From: Lentzea cavernae
Lineage (GTDB): Bacteria > Actinomycetota > Actinomycetes > Mycobacteriales > Pseudonocardiaceae
Length of the DNA stretch: 64,000 bases
Direction: 5' to 3'
Assembly (NCBI RefSeq): GCF_014653695.1
Contig: NZ_BNAR01000017.1
Span: 62,001-126,000 of the forward strand
A program made the translations under genes and the position numbers. This document shows, piece by piece, positions 41,701 to 49,766 of this stretch; positions within the stretch are counted from its first letter, which is position 1, and each line of letters opens with the position of its first letter. A model generated the notes under the pieces. The model did not search any database and was not told the origin of the DNA. It saw only the letters and a list, made by a program, of their open reading frames with translations.

Positions 41701-42130
41701 TCTGCGTCAGCAGCCGCACGCCGGGCTCGACCGGCAGCCGGAGCCCGTGCTCGGTCACCAGGCGGCCCGCGTAGGCGTGGTAGGTCAGCACCACGGGCTC
41801 GCCGGTCAGCACGGCCATCTTGCGTTCGCCGCTGGGGTCGAGGTCGTCGAGCAGGGACGATCCCGCCAGCCTGCGCAGCCGGGCGCGCACGCGGTCCGCG
41901 AGCTGGCGCGCGGCCTTGCGCGTGAACGTCAGGCCGAGCACGCGGTCGGGCAGCACGAACCCGTTCGCGACCAGCCAGACGACGCGCGCGGCCATGGTCT
42001 CGGTCTTGCCCGCGCCGGCGCCGGCCACGACGAGCGCGGGCCGCGCGGGTGCGGCGATGACCTCGGCCTGCTCGGGGGTCGGCTTGTTCAGCCCGAGCGC
42101 CTCAGCGATCTCAAACGGGCTGACGGTCAC
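38771..42130 (-). CDS. adnB: AdnB: UvrD-like helicase with C-terminal RecB-type nuclease
   Basis: Subunit of the AdnAB motor-nuclease that resects double-strand breaks in actinobacteria. It has 1119 residues. Walker A AGAGAGKT is at about 36-43, helicase motifs include FTRKAARQLADRV, DEYQDTGHAQR and VHSAKGLEWK, an acidic proline-rich spacer lies near 850-920, and a PD-(D/E)XK nuclease carries its lysine motif DWKTG near 1049. Both motor and nuclease look intact. It is downstream of adnA by 97 bp, presumably in one operon. Confidence 0.92.
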   Translation of the reverse strand: MTVSPFEIAEALGLNKPTPEQAEVIAAPARPALVVAGAGAGKTETMAARVVWLVANGFVLPDRVLGLTFTRKAARQLADRVRARLRRLAGSSLLDDLDPSGERKMAVLTGEPVVLTYHAYAGRLVTEHGLRLPVEPGVRLLTQTASWQLAHRVVSTWAKDLDTDKVPATVTGYLLSLAGELGEHLVTPEALEAHALEFCALVENAPRAPRQRDALPEKLKEIVAAQRLRIALLPLLDAYQQRKRKEAALDFADQMSLAAQLAAFDEVSTGERERYGAVLLDEYQDTGHAQRVLLRSLFGEGTPMPVTSVGDPAQAIYGWRGASAANLPRFVDDFPPATKFGLLTSFRNPPEVLELANAVSLPLREAGLDVDELRARPGAGPGDVRLALHTDIRAELDWMADNVAAQWEAHLDAEGVPPTAAVLVRRRSDMAAIAAALRERGLPVEVVGLGGLLDEPEVRDLVSALRVLVDPLAGTAAARLLTGSRWRLAAVDLAALWSRARDLAGVAPRQSVVDDPLLVLADALPGEHAEQAGLADALDDPGDPDAYSTDGYRRIRRLGGELATLRRRLDQPLPELVADVERTLLLDIESMSRPGMVGRAHLDAFSDVVMDFAAASPSATLPSLLDYLYTAEHAEDGLEPGEVEVSEDRVQILTVHSAKGLEWKIVALPHLVRDVFPGRKKSSCWLKNVTDLPASLRGDSADLPTLKLTAGFNRKEVDEALTIHAEEFEDRRLVEERRLFYVGVTRAEHSLLMSGHWWAEAGDKPKGPSVFLQEMHEVLHRDNPPGDISTWAPEPDADTPNPLAEDVKSSIWPADPLGKRRDAVVEGASMVLSALDTLRNAPPEPLPLIFDEPEPELLDDDYPPPTDEPPDDDFPPEPEPLPDDVVPDDPEMPQDDDPEGWARDVDVLLAERAASQNRREQVELPAHLSVSQLVELAKDPDLLARRLRRPLPFPPNPLARRGTAFHTWLENRFGATRLLDIDELPGAGDADASPDADLDRLKESFLASAWADRTPHDVEVPFEAEFDGISVRGRMDAVYRDPDGWTVVDWKTGAVPDADALPALSVQLAAYRLAWAALVGAPLEQVRAAFHYVRHDHTVRPADLLEEQGLKDLIRSVES

Positions 42131-42227
42131 CGGTACATCTTCCTACCCGGGCCGGACGCGCCCGCACCACCCGGGACGGTGTGTTCGCCGACAGTTCGGA
42201 AGCAAGAAACGCGCAGGTCAACGACTC

Positions 42228-45200
42228 TTACTCACTCACCTGGCGCCCGGAGGGGTGCACGGGGCACGTCGTGCGCGCCGGGCAGCGGTCGCAGTCCGCG
42301 TTCTCCCGCGCCGTGTAGCCGGGACCGAGCACGGACTCCGCGGCGCCCTGCACGACCTCCAGCCAGGCCCGCACGCCCTGTTCGTCCAGGGGTGCCTGGG
42401 TGCGTTCGACGGCTCCTGTCTTCTTGTCCTCCTTCGCCACGTAGAGCAGGCGGGCACCGCCCGGCTCCGATCCCAGTCCGATGTGGGTGAAGCCGCCCAG
42501 GGACGACGCGAGCTGGTAGACGGCCAGCTGCGGGTGCTCCTGGGAGGCCTCGCGCGACACCGGGTTCTTGCCCGTCTTGAGGTCGATCACGACGGGGCGG
42601 CCGTCCTCGTCGCGTTCGAGCCGGTCGACGCGGCCCCTGACCTGCAGCCACGGCCCTCCGTCGCGCTTGGGGACCTCGACGACCATCTCCTCCTCGACCG
42701 CGACCTGCGTGAGCTGGCTGCGGCTCATGGCCAGCCACGCGAGGAACGTGTCGAGCATCTTCTCCACGCGCAGGCGTTCACGGCGGGAGAACCACGGTGC
42801 TCCGGCGTCCACCGCGGCCCACGCCTCGTCGAGCTTCGCCCTCAGCTGGGCCGAGTCGGCCCCGGAGGACGCCGCCTGGGCCAGCGCGTGGACGAGCGTG
42901 CCCGTCACCGAGGCGAGCTCCGCCGGGTCCTGCCCGCCGTGCCGTTCGACGACCCACCGCAACGGGCACTTCGTGATCACCTCGATGGTCGACGGTGTCA
43001 CGCTGACCTTCTGGTCCTCCGTCCACAGCGGAGCGTCGACGGACACCTCCGCCAGGCCGTACCAGGACTCCGGGTGCGCGCCGGGGACCCCGGCGTCGGC
43101 CAGCCGGGCCAGTTGCTCGGCGGCGCGCGCACGCCGGGACGGGTCCTCGGAGTCCGAGCACACCACCCGGCGCAGCTCGCCGACGAGCTCGCCGAGCACC
43201 AGACCGCGTTGCGGCCGGTGCAGCTTCCGTTCGTCCTCGGCGGACGACTCGATCTCGTCGAGGAACCGCGACGGCTGCTCGTCCTCGCCGCGCACGGCGC
43301 TGATCAGCAGCTTCGACCGCGCCCGTGACGCCGCGACGAGCAGCAGCCGGCGTTCCTCGGCCAGGATCGGCGCCACCGCCGACACCGAGGGCTCCAGCCC
43401 TGCCAGCACGTCCACCATGCGTTCGACGCCCAGGACGGTGCCGCGCAGCCTCAGGTCGGGCCAGCTGCCCTCCTGGACGCCCGGCACGGCGACGACGTCC
43501 CACTCGCGCCCAGCCGCCGAGTGCGCCGTCAGCACGGACACCGCCTCGCCGGTCGGCGCGGACGCGGCGAGCGTGTCGCCCACGATCCGTTGCGACTCCA
43601 GGTAGTCCGCGAACCCGGCGACGCCCGAGCCCGGCAGCCGGTCGACGTACTTCGCGGCCGCCTCGAACAACGCGACGATCGCGTCGAGGTCGCGGTCGGC
43701 CTGCATGCCCGGCATGCCGCGCCGGGACGACTGCGCCACCCAGCGGTCCTGCAGCCCTGTCGCCGTCCACAGGTCCCACAGCACGACCTCGACGGACTTG
43801 CCCGCCTCGATGGCCTTGCGCGCCAACGACAGCAGGTGCCCGATCCGCCGCGCGGGCAGCGACTCCGCGTCCTCCAGCGCCGCCAGCCTGTCCGCGGTTT
43901 CCACGACCTCGACCAGCAGCTCGCCGCTGGGCCGGTCACCGCCCGCCGCCATCTCGAGCCGCCGCAGGCCGCGCCGCAACCGCCGCAGCGCCAACGGATC
44001 CGCGCCACCGTACGAAGAGGACAGCAGCATCGCCGCCGTGTCCTCGTCCAACGACCCCGGCACGGCGGCCGCGCGGACCAGGGCGAGCAACGGGCGCACG
44101 GCGGGCTGCTGCGCCAACGGGAACTCGTCGGACGCGACGGAGACCGGGATGCCCGCGGCGAGCAGAGCCCGTTGCAGCACCGGCAGCGACAACGTCGCCG
44201 AGCGCACCACCACGGCCATCCGCGACCACGGCACCTCGTCGGCCAGGTGCGAGCGCCGCAGCTGATCGGCCACCCACGACGCCTCCTGCGCGGACGACGC
44301 GAGCAACCGCACCTGCACGGACCCCTCGCCCTCGACCGGATCCACCACGCGGGCGGGCGACGCCCCGGGCAGGCGGGCCGCGAGCCGGGCCACCGCGTCC
44401 CGGATCTCCGGCATCATCCGGTGCGACTGCCGCAGCACGACCGTCTGCCCGTCGGCGTCCCGCAGGATCTCCGGATCGGCGCCGCGGAACGTGAAGATCG
44501 CCTGGTCCGGATCACCGGCCAGCACGAACCGCGCGGCACCGGACCCGAGCGTGCGGATCAGCGAGTACTGCATCGGATCGAGGTGCTGCGCGTCGTCGAC
44601 CAGCAGGTACCGGACGCGCCTGCGTTCGCCGTAGAGCAGGTCTTCGTCGTTCACGAACGCCGCGTAGGCCGACGACACCAGCTCCGCCGCGTCGTAGGCG
44701 GGGGCGTACGCCGTCGCGGAGTCCATGCCGGACAACAGGTTCACCGCCTCGTACTGCGCGCCGAACAGCCCGGCCGCCACCCACTCGTCGCGCCCGTTCT
44801 GCTCGCCGAGCTCGATCAGGTCCTCCGGCCCGAGCCCGCGCTCCGCCGCCCGCAGCAGCAGGTCGCGCAGCTCGTGGGCGAACCCCGGCAGCTCCAGGGC
44901 GGGCCGCAGCCGCTCCGGCCACTTCAACGCGCCCAGCTCCACGTCGCCGGCGAGCAGCTCGCGCACCATCGCGTCCTGGTCCGGCCCGGACAGCAGCCGC
45001 GGCGGCGGCTCGCCGAGCAGCACCGCCTGGTTGCGCAGCACCGCGAACGCGTACGAGTGCACCGTCCGCACCAGCGGCTCGCGGATCGCCGACAGCCGCC
45101 CTGTCAGCAGCTGCGTGATCTGCGCGCGCAACGCCACCGACGCGCGCCTGTTCGCCGTCAGCACGAGCACGTTCTCCGGATCGGCCCCGCGCTCCAGCAC

Positions 45201-45365
45201 GACGTGCGCGGCCAGTTCGGCGAGCAGTGTCGTCTTGCCGGTGCCGGGGCCGCCGAGCACGCGGACGAAGCCCTCGTGCTCGAAGACCCGCTGGGCAGCG
45301 GCGTCCCACCGGGGACGCGGGCGCGTCTCCGGCTTCCGGCGGACCAGCTGGGGTGGAAGTGCCAC
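42228..45365 (-). CDS. adnA: AdnA: UvrD-like helicase/nuclease with iron-sulfur cysteines
   Basis: Partner of AdnB, 1045 residues, matching mycobacterial AdnA in length. Walker A GGPGTGKT is at about residues 38-45, motif II is DDAQHLDP, and the C-terminal nuclease reads IDLKTGK. One cysteine in TKCPLRW and three near the end (CDRC, TCP) are placed as in AddB-type 4Fe-4S nucleases. The GTG at 45365 is chosen because homologues start just before LPPQLVRRKP; a longer ATG version is possible. No LexA box was seen upstream. Confidence 0.92.
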   Translation of the reverse strand: MALPPQLVRRKPETRPRPRWDAAAQRVFEHEGFVRVLGGPGTGKTTLLAELAAHVVLERGADPENVLVLTANRRASVALRAQITQLLTGRLSAIREPLVRTVHSYAFAVLRNQAVLLGEPPPRLLSGPDQDAMVRELLAGDVELGALKWPERLRPALELPGFAHELRDLLLRAAERGLGPEDLIELGEQNGRDEWVAAGLFGAQYEAVNLLSGMDSATAYAPAYDAAELVSSAYAAFVNDEDLLYGERRRVRYLLVDDAQHLDPMQYSLIRTLGSGAARFVLAGDPDQAIFTFRGADPEILRDADGQTVVLRQSHRMMPEIRDAVARLAARLPGASPARVVDPVEGEGSVQVRLLASSAQEASWVADQLRRSHLADEVPWSRMAVVVRSATLSLPVLQRALLAAGIPVSVASDEFPLAQQPAVRPLLALVRAAAVPGSLDEDTAAMLLSSSYGGADPLALRRLRRGLRRLEMAAGGDRPSGELLVEVVETADRLAALEDAESLPARRIGHLLSLARKAIEAGKSVEVVLWDLWTATGLQDRWVAQSSRRGMPGMQADRDLDAIVALFEAAAKYVDRLPGSGVAGFADYLESQRIVGDTLAASAPTGEAVSVLTAHSAAGREWDVVAVPGVQEGSWPDLRLRGTVLGVERMVDVLAGLEPSVSAVAPILAEERRLLLVAASRARSKLLISAVRGEDEQPSRFLDEIESSAEDERKLHRPQRGLVLGELVGELRRVVCSDSEDPSRRARAAEQLARLADAGVPGAHPESWYGLAEVSVDAPLWTEDQKVSVTPSTIEVITKCPLRWVVERHGGQDPAELASVTGTLVHALAQAASSGADSAQLRAKLDEAWAAVDAGAPWFSRRERLRVEKMLDTFLAWLAMSRSQLTQVAVEEEMVVEVPKRDGGPWLQVRGRVDRLERDEDGRPVVIDLKTGKNPVSREASQEHPQLAVYQLASSLGGFTHIGLGSEPGGARLLYVAKEDKKTGAVERTQAPLDEQGVRAWLEVVQGAAESVLGPGYTARENADCDRCPARTTCPVHPSGRQVSE

Positions 45366-45475
45366 GGAACGATTGCACCACGCGGCACCGACAAGATCGT
45401 CCAAGCCCCCGTCAGCGCTGTTCAGAGGCGTGAACGCGGCGGCACCGCCAGAAGACGCCGATTTCGTCTACCTTC

Positions 45476-45501
45476 TTGACAGAAGGAGGTGGTCCAGTCC
45501 A
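45476..45501 (+). promoter_or_regulatory. chitinase promoter region with a DasR-type box
   Basis: TTGACA at 45476-45481 is followed by TGGTCCAGTCCA at 45490-45501. This matches 10 of 12 bases of the DasR consensus TGGTCTAGACCA, known to repress chitin genes in streptomycetes and relieved by glucosamine-6-phosphate. The -10 is not clear. Confidence 0.55.
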
Positions 45502-45572
45502 TTTTTGAAGACGTTGTGAGCCCCGTCACTGCCAGCTCCGCCGCCCTGGACAGAGCAGTCCTGGAGGACAAG

Positions 45573-46520
45573 ATGAAGCGGTTCCTCGTCGGAGCGGTCG
45601 CCGCCACCTGCGCGGCGATCATGCTGCCCACGACCGCACAGGCGGCCGTCAACCCCGTGCTCGCGGCGCCCTACCTCTACCAGTGGGGCGGTCAGCCCAA
45701 CCCCGCCACGGTCATGCAGCAGACGGGCATCAAGTCGTTCACCCTCGCGTTCGTCCTGAGCGACGGCACCTGCAACCCGAAGTGGGACGGCACCCGCTCG
45801 CTGACCGGGTCCGACAAGACGCTGATCAACTCGATCCGCGCGGCCGGCGGTGACGCCGTGCCGTCGATCGGCGGCTGGTCCGGCAACAAGCTCGGCCAGT
45901 TCTGCAGCTCATCCGCCGCGCTCGCCGGCGCCTACCAGAAGGTGATCGACGCCTACGCGCTCAAGGCCATCGACATCGACATCGAGGCCGCCGAGTTCGA
46001 GAACAACACCACGCAGGACCGCGTGCTCGGCGCGCTGAAGATCATCAAGCAGAACAACCCCGGCGTGAGGACGGTCATCACCATGCCGACCGACCGCACC
46101 GGCCCGAACTCGTGGGGCAAGCGCCTGGTCACGCGGGCCAAGGAGCTGAACGCGCCGATCGACACGTGGGCCGTCATGCCGTTCGACTGGGGCAGCAGCG
46201 GTGACATGGCCGCGCTCACCAAGAGCGCGGTCGACGGGCTGAAGAACCACGTGAAGTCGACGTTCGGCCTCTCCGACGACGCGGCGTACCGGCGCAGCGG
46301 CCTGTCGTCCATGAACGGCAAGACCGACACCGGCGAGACCGTGAGCCCGCAGAACTTCCGCGACATCGTGACCTGGGCGAACTCCAAGCACCTGGCGCGC
46401 GTCTCGTTCTGGGCCGTGAACCGGGACCGCGGCAACTGCGGCGCGATGAGCTCCTCGTGCAGCGGCATCAACCAGCAGACCTACGAGTTCACCAAGGCGC
46501 TGGCGAAGTTCACCGGCTAG
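45573..46520 (+). CDS. secreted GH18-type chitinase
   Basis: Protein of 315 residues with a signal peptide (about residues 1-26, ending TTAQAAV) and a GH18-like barrel. The catalytic DxDxE motif reads DIDIE, within AIDIDIEAAEF. Sequence pieces such as GGQPNPATVMQQTGIKSFTLAF resemble the single-domain streptomycete chitinase-C-like and GlcNAc-releasing types. No chitin-binding domain. ATG 45573 follows GGAGGA (45563-45568). A DasR-type box in the promoter supports control by chitin breakdown products. Confidence 0.85.
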   Translation: MKRFLVGAVAATCAAIMLPTTAQAAVNPVLAAPYLYQWGGQPNPATVMQQTGIKSFTLAFVLSDGTCNPKWDGTRSLTGSDKTLINSIRAAGGDAVPSIGGWSGNKLGQFCSSSAALAGAYQKVIDAYALKAIDIDIEAAEFENNTTQDRVLGALKIIKQNNPGVRTVITMPTDRTGPNSWGKRLVTRAKELNAPIDTWAVMPFDWGSSGDMAALTKSAVDGLKNHVKSTFGLSDDAAYRRSGLSSMNGKTDTGETVSPQNFRDIVTWANSKHLARVSFWAVNRDRGNCGAMSSSCSGINQQTYEFTKALAKFTG

Positions 46521-46527
46521 CAGACCC

Positions 46528-46571
46528 CTCCGGTGGCCGGACGTGACCCCGACCCCGTCCGGTCACCGGAG
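46528..46571. terminator. bidirectional hairpin between convergent genes
   Basis: Arms 46528-46543 and 46556-46571 form a 15 bp stem with one mismatch between the chitinase and the GGDEF/EAL gene. No T run. Confidence 0.55.
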
Positions 46572-48683
46572 CTCCAAGCCCTCCACGAACTCCGCCGGTG
46601 TGCGCGCCACGCCGAAGTGGTCGCCGGTCGCGAAGTCCGCACCGGCGTCGAGCCACCACCGGGCCTGCTCGGCGCTGTCGATGCCCTCGACGGCGACCCG
46701 CACGCCCCGCTCCCGCAGCAACGGCAACAGCGCTGCCACATAAGGAGAGCGTGACGCCACCAGGTCGCGGGACACCCGCACCGCCCGCACCGGCACGTCG
46801 GACGCGAGCAGGCCGAAGTCGAGCGGTCCCATCCCGAAGTCGTCGATCGCCGTCAGGACGCCCATGCGGGTCAGCACCGCCAGGTTGTCCACGGCGTCGG
46901 GCAGCACCAGCACACCACCGGGCACGCTGATCATCAGCTGTTCGGGCGGCACGCCGATCTCGTCGAGCACCACGACCACCCGCGACACCAGGTCCGCGTC
47001 GGACGCCTGGTGCGCGGTGAGCCGCACCGCCAGCGGCAGGTCGAACTGCCCGCTCTGGCGCCACCACGTCGACTGGCCGCCGGCGACCTTCAGCAACCAC
47101 CCGCCGAGCGGCAGGATGAGCCCGGTCTGCTCGGCGAGCCCCGCGCACCGGTCGTGGTCCAGCGCGCCGGAATCCGGCCTGTCCCAGTACAACTCGGCCT
47201 CGGCACCGGTGACCTCGCCGGTCGAGAGCCTGACGACCGGCCGGTACCGCACGGTGATCTCGCCGTCCTCCCACGCGGCCGGCATCCCCACGGCCAGCGC
47301 GTCGTCACGGCGTTCCTCGGCGTCCTGACCGGCGTGGAACAGCTCCCACTGCCCGCGCCTGCCCTTCTTGGCGCGCCGCAACGACCGCTCCGCCGAGCGC
47401 AGCATGTCGAGAGGTTCGACATCGCTGCCGGGCCGGTGCACGACGCCCGCGCTCATCGACGCCGAAAGCCCGTGGCCGTCCACGAACGTGGGTTCGGACA
47501 TCAGGTCCTCGTTGATGCTCTTCATGATCGTGTCGATGCCGGGCGTGGTCGCCGTGTTCTCCACGAGGACGCCGAACTCGTCGCCGCCGAAGCGGGCGAT
47601 CATGACCTTCTCCCCCGCCAGCAACGCCTTCAGCCGCCCGGCCACGTGCTGCAGGTACCGCTCGACGATCCGGCCGCCGAAGCTGTCGCGCAGCATGCCG
47701 AACGCGTCGAGGTCGAGGTGGAAGACGGTGATGCCGTGCTCGGGATCGGCCTTGCGCAGCGCGATCTCCAGCTGGGTCGTGAAGAACTGGCGGTTCGGCA
47801 GCCCGGTCAGCGGGTCGTGCAGGGCCTGGCGCTGGAGCTCGCTCTGCAGCAACGCCAGTTCGGTGCCGTCCTCGACCACCACGACGAAGTGCATCGGCTT
47901 GTCGTCGGCGCCGCGCAGCAGCGACACCGTCAAGGTGACCCGCGCGGACTCGCCGTCGTCGCGCAGCAACCGTTGCGATTGCTGGACACGGGCGGTGGCG
48001 CCCGCGGCGAGGTCGGTCAGCGCCTCCCGCAGCACCTCGGTGAACGCCGGTTCGATCAGGTCGAGCAGCGGCGTGCCGGTGAGCTCCTCCGCGGTGCGCC
48101 CGAGGATCTGGCCGATGGCCTCGTTCACCTGGAGCAGCCGGCCGTCGAGGTCGACGATCAGCACGCCGTTGGTGGACGACGTGACGACCTCGTTGAAACG
48201 GGCCTCGCTCTCCTTGAGGTTCCAGTTCGCGTCGCGCACGGCCTTGAGCAACGACCGCTGCATGCTCTCCTGCTGCGCGAGCACGGACTCGGCGTTGGCC
48301 GCGGTGAAGCCGGCGCCGAGGGCGCCCAGGGCGAGCGCGATCCGTTCGGCGTAGTGCTGCACCGGCTGGAACTCCGGCAGCGCGAGGAGGCCCTTGCCGA
48401 GCACCTCGGCGGTGCACCGCAGCCCGAACCGGCCGAGGTGACCCAGCGTCGCGAGATCGGCGCCTGCCGCCTCGATCGGGGCGGTGCTGAACGGTTCCGC
48501 GTGCAGCATCGAGCACAACGCGTCGAGCCGGAGGCTCAGCTCGTCGTCCAGATCATCTCGCCCCATCGGAATCGCGACTGCTCCGAGCAGGCGATACGAC
48601 CATTTCCGGGCGAGTGTCTTCCGCTCCCGCGCATTGTCCTGGGGCGAGGGCGTCTCATCAGGTATTCGACTCGGGTTGGACAT
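46563..48683 (-). CDS. PAS-GGDEF-EAL cyclic-di-GMP protein, cassette copy 1
   Basis: Protein of 706 residues. It has an N-terminal helical region (RKWSYRLLGAV...), a PAS-like domain near 160-280 (FNEVVTSSTNGVLIVDLDG), a GGDEF domain with intact GGDEF (ARFGGDEFG, about residue 375), then an EAL-like domain. In the EAL part the signature reads EAELYW and catalytic positions expected in VNLS and LEITE-type motifs read VRLT and LMISV, so phosphodiesterase activity is doubtful. Diguanylate cyclase activity is possible. ATG 48683 is preferred; 48701 is an alternative. Same-strand neighbour: DUF574 methyltransferase. Confidence 0.85.
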   Translation of the reverse strand: MSNPSRIPDETPSPQDNARERKTLARKWSYRLLGAVAIPMGRDDLDDELSLRLDALCSMLHAEPFSTAPIEAAGADLATLGHLGRFGLRCTAEVLGKGLLALPEFQPVQHYAERIALALGALGAGFTAANAESVLAQQESMQRSLLKAVRDANWNLKESEARFNEVVTSSTNGVLIVDLDGRLLQVNEAIGQILGRTAEELTGTPLLDLIEPAFTEVLREALTDLAAGATARVQQSQRLLRDDGESARVTLTVSLLRGADDKPMHFVVVVEDGTELALLQSELQRQALHDPLTGLPNRQFFTTQLEIALRKADPEHGITVFHLDLDAFGMLRDSFGGRIVERYLQHVAGRLKALLAGEKVMIARFGGDEFGVLVENTATTPGIDTIMKSINEDLMSEPTFVDGHGLSASMSAGVVHRPGSDVEPLDMLRSAERSLRRAKKGRRGQWELFHAGQDAEERRDDALAVGMPAAWEDGEITVRYRPVVRLSTGEVTGAEAELYWDRPDSGALDHDRCAGLAEQTGLILPLGGWLLKVAGGQSTWWRQSGQFDLPLAVRLTAHQASDADLVSRVVVVLDEIGVPPEQLMISVPGGVLVLPDAVDNLAVLTRMGVLTAIDDFGMGPLDFGLLASDVPVRAVRVSRDLVASRSPYVAALLPLLRERGVRVAVEGIDSAEQARWWLDAGADFATGDHFGVARTPAEFVEGLELR

Positions 48684-48715
48684 GTCTGGGCGGCCTCGCA
48701 TTGGCTCCTGAGGTC

Positions 48716-48740
48716 CGGCAGTTTACCCACGCACAGTCGA
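48716..48740 (-). promoter_or_regulatory. conserved promoter block of the GGDEF/EAL gene, copy 1
   Basis: A 25 bp block shares 20 positions with 54269-54293 at the matching place in copy 2. On the minus strand it holds a TAAACT -10 candidate (TAGACT in copy 2). Confidence 0.45.
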
Positions 48741-48788
48741 TTCCACGTCAACCGGCAGCGTGAATCACGCTCACCCTATCGGTATCAC

Positions 48789-49604
48789 TTATGGCTTACG
48801 ACCCACCCCGGCGAACGCGATCCGGTTCACCGCCGGGTCGTCCGAGATGTCTCCCGGACCGGTCGGACGCCATTCGGCGAACTTGACGAGTCCGGGTTCG
48901 ACCAGTTCGAAATCACCGAAGAACGACTCGAGTTCGGCGCGGTCGCGATAGGTGACGTCGCCGCCGCCCGCCTTGCTCATCCTGTCGGTCACGGACCGGG
49001 CGTCGTCGTTGACGTGGTCGCCCGCCATGTGCGAGATCGCGAGGAAGCTCCCGCTCGGCAGGGCCTCGCGGTAGCGCTTGAGCAGGCCCTGCGGGTCCGC
49101 CTCGTCCGGCACCCAGTGGACCATGAACAGCATCAGCAGCCCGATCGGCTGGTCGAAGTCGAGCAGCCGCTTCACCTCGCCGCTGGAGAGGATGCTCTCC
49201 GGATCGCGCATGTCGGCCTGCAGCACGCCGACGCGGTCGTTGCCCGCGACGATCAGCTCACCGTGCGCGACGGCCACGGGATCGCGGTCGACGTACACGA
49301 CGCGGCAGTCCGGGGCCTCGTCCTGCGCGACCTCGTGCACGTTCGCCACGGTGGGGATGCCCGAGCCGATGTCGAGGAACTGGCGCACGCCCTGATCGGT
49401 CATGTAGCGCACCGCGCGACGCAGGAAGGCCCGGTTGAGCCTGGCCGCGTTGCGCGAGTTCGGCATCATCTCCTCGGCCTTCTCGCCCATGAGGCGGTCG
49501 ACCGCGAAGTTGTGCGCGCCCCCGAGGAGGTAGTCGTAGACTCGCGCCGCGCTCGGGACTGAGACATCGACGCTCTGCGGAACCCAGTTCTGCACGTCGG
49601 ACAC
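48789..49604 (-). CDS. DUF574 SAM-dependent methyltransferase, cassette copy 1
   Basis: Protein of 271 residues of the PF04672 type. YDYLLGGAHNFAVDR (about residues 23-37) is the family hallmark, the SAM-binding loop is FLDIGSGIPT near 96, and YVDRDPVAVAH is near 124. Substrate unknown; such proteins are abundant in actinomycetes, often beside regulators and P450 genes. GTG 49604 follows a GAAGGGG site. It is divergent from the P450 gene. Confidence 0.9.
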   Translation of the reverse strand: MSDVQNWVPQSVDVSVPSAARVYDYLLGGAHNFAVDRLMGEKAEEMMPNSRNAARLNRAFLRRAVRYMTDQGVRQFLDIGSGIPTVANVHEVAQDEAPDCRVVYVDRDPVAVAHGELIVAGNDRVGVLQADMRDPESILSSGEVKRLLDFDQPIGLLMLFMVHWVPDEADPQGLLKRYREALPSGSFLAISHMAGDHVNDDARSVTDRMSKAGGGDVTYRDRAELESFFGDFELVEPGLVKFAEWRPTGPGDISDDPAVNRIAFAGVGRKP

Positions 49605-49628
49605 GACGACTCACCCCTTCAGGTTGCG

Positions 49629-49646
49629 GACGCACTAGCTTAGTCA
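49629..49646 (-). promoter_or_regulatory. conserved promoter block of the methyltransferase gene, copy 1
   Basis: The minus strand reads TGACTAAGCTAGTGCGTC. The same 18 bp with one change is at 55197-55214 in copy 2. TAAGCT is a -10 candidate. Confidence 0.55.
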
Positions 49647-49688
49647 TGCACAAAGCGCACACGGTTACGCCGCAAGTGTGAACGCAAG

Positions 49689-49734
49689 CCACCCGATCGG
49701 GCACTGTCACAGTACCCCGAACGACTCATAGGGT
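49689..49734 (+). promoter_or_regulatory. conserved promoter of the P450 gene, copy 1
   Basis: CCACCCGATCGGGCACTGTC (49689-49708), a 20 bp gap, then TAGGGT (49729-49734). The same motif and spacing occur at 55256-55301, with one base changed. Confidence 0.6.
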
Positions 49735-49766
49735 GGCTCGCGTCTCTTTCCAGCTCACGAGGAGCG

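Noticed and set aside
45470..45480. TACCTTCTTGAC before the chitinase, resembling the element's att core
   Set aside because: Only 11-12 bases match, there is no mobile gene nearby, and the match is explained by a small hairpin and the -35 region.
45482..45501. Similarity of the chitinase leader to the complement of the 16S rRNA 3' end
   Set aside because: Better explained by a purine-rich stretch joined to a DasR-type box; the real ribosome site is GGAGGA at 45563.
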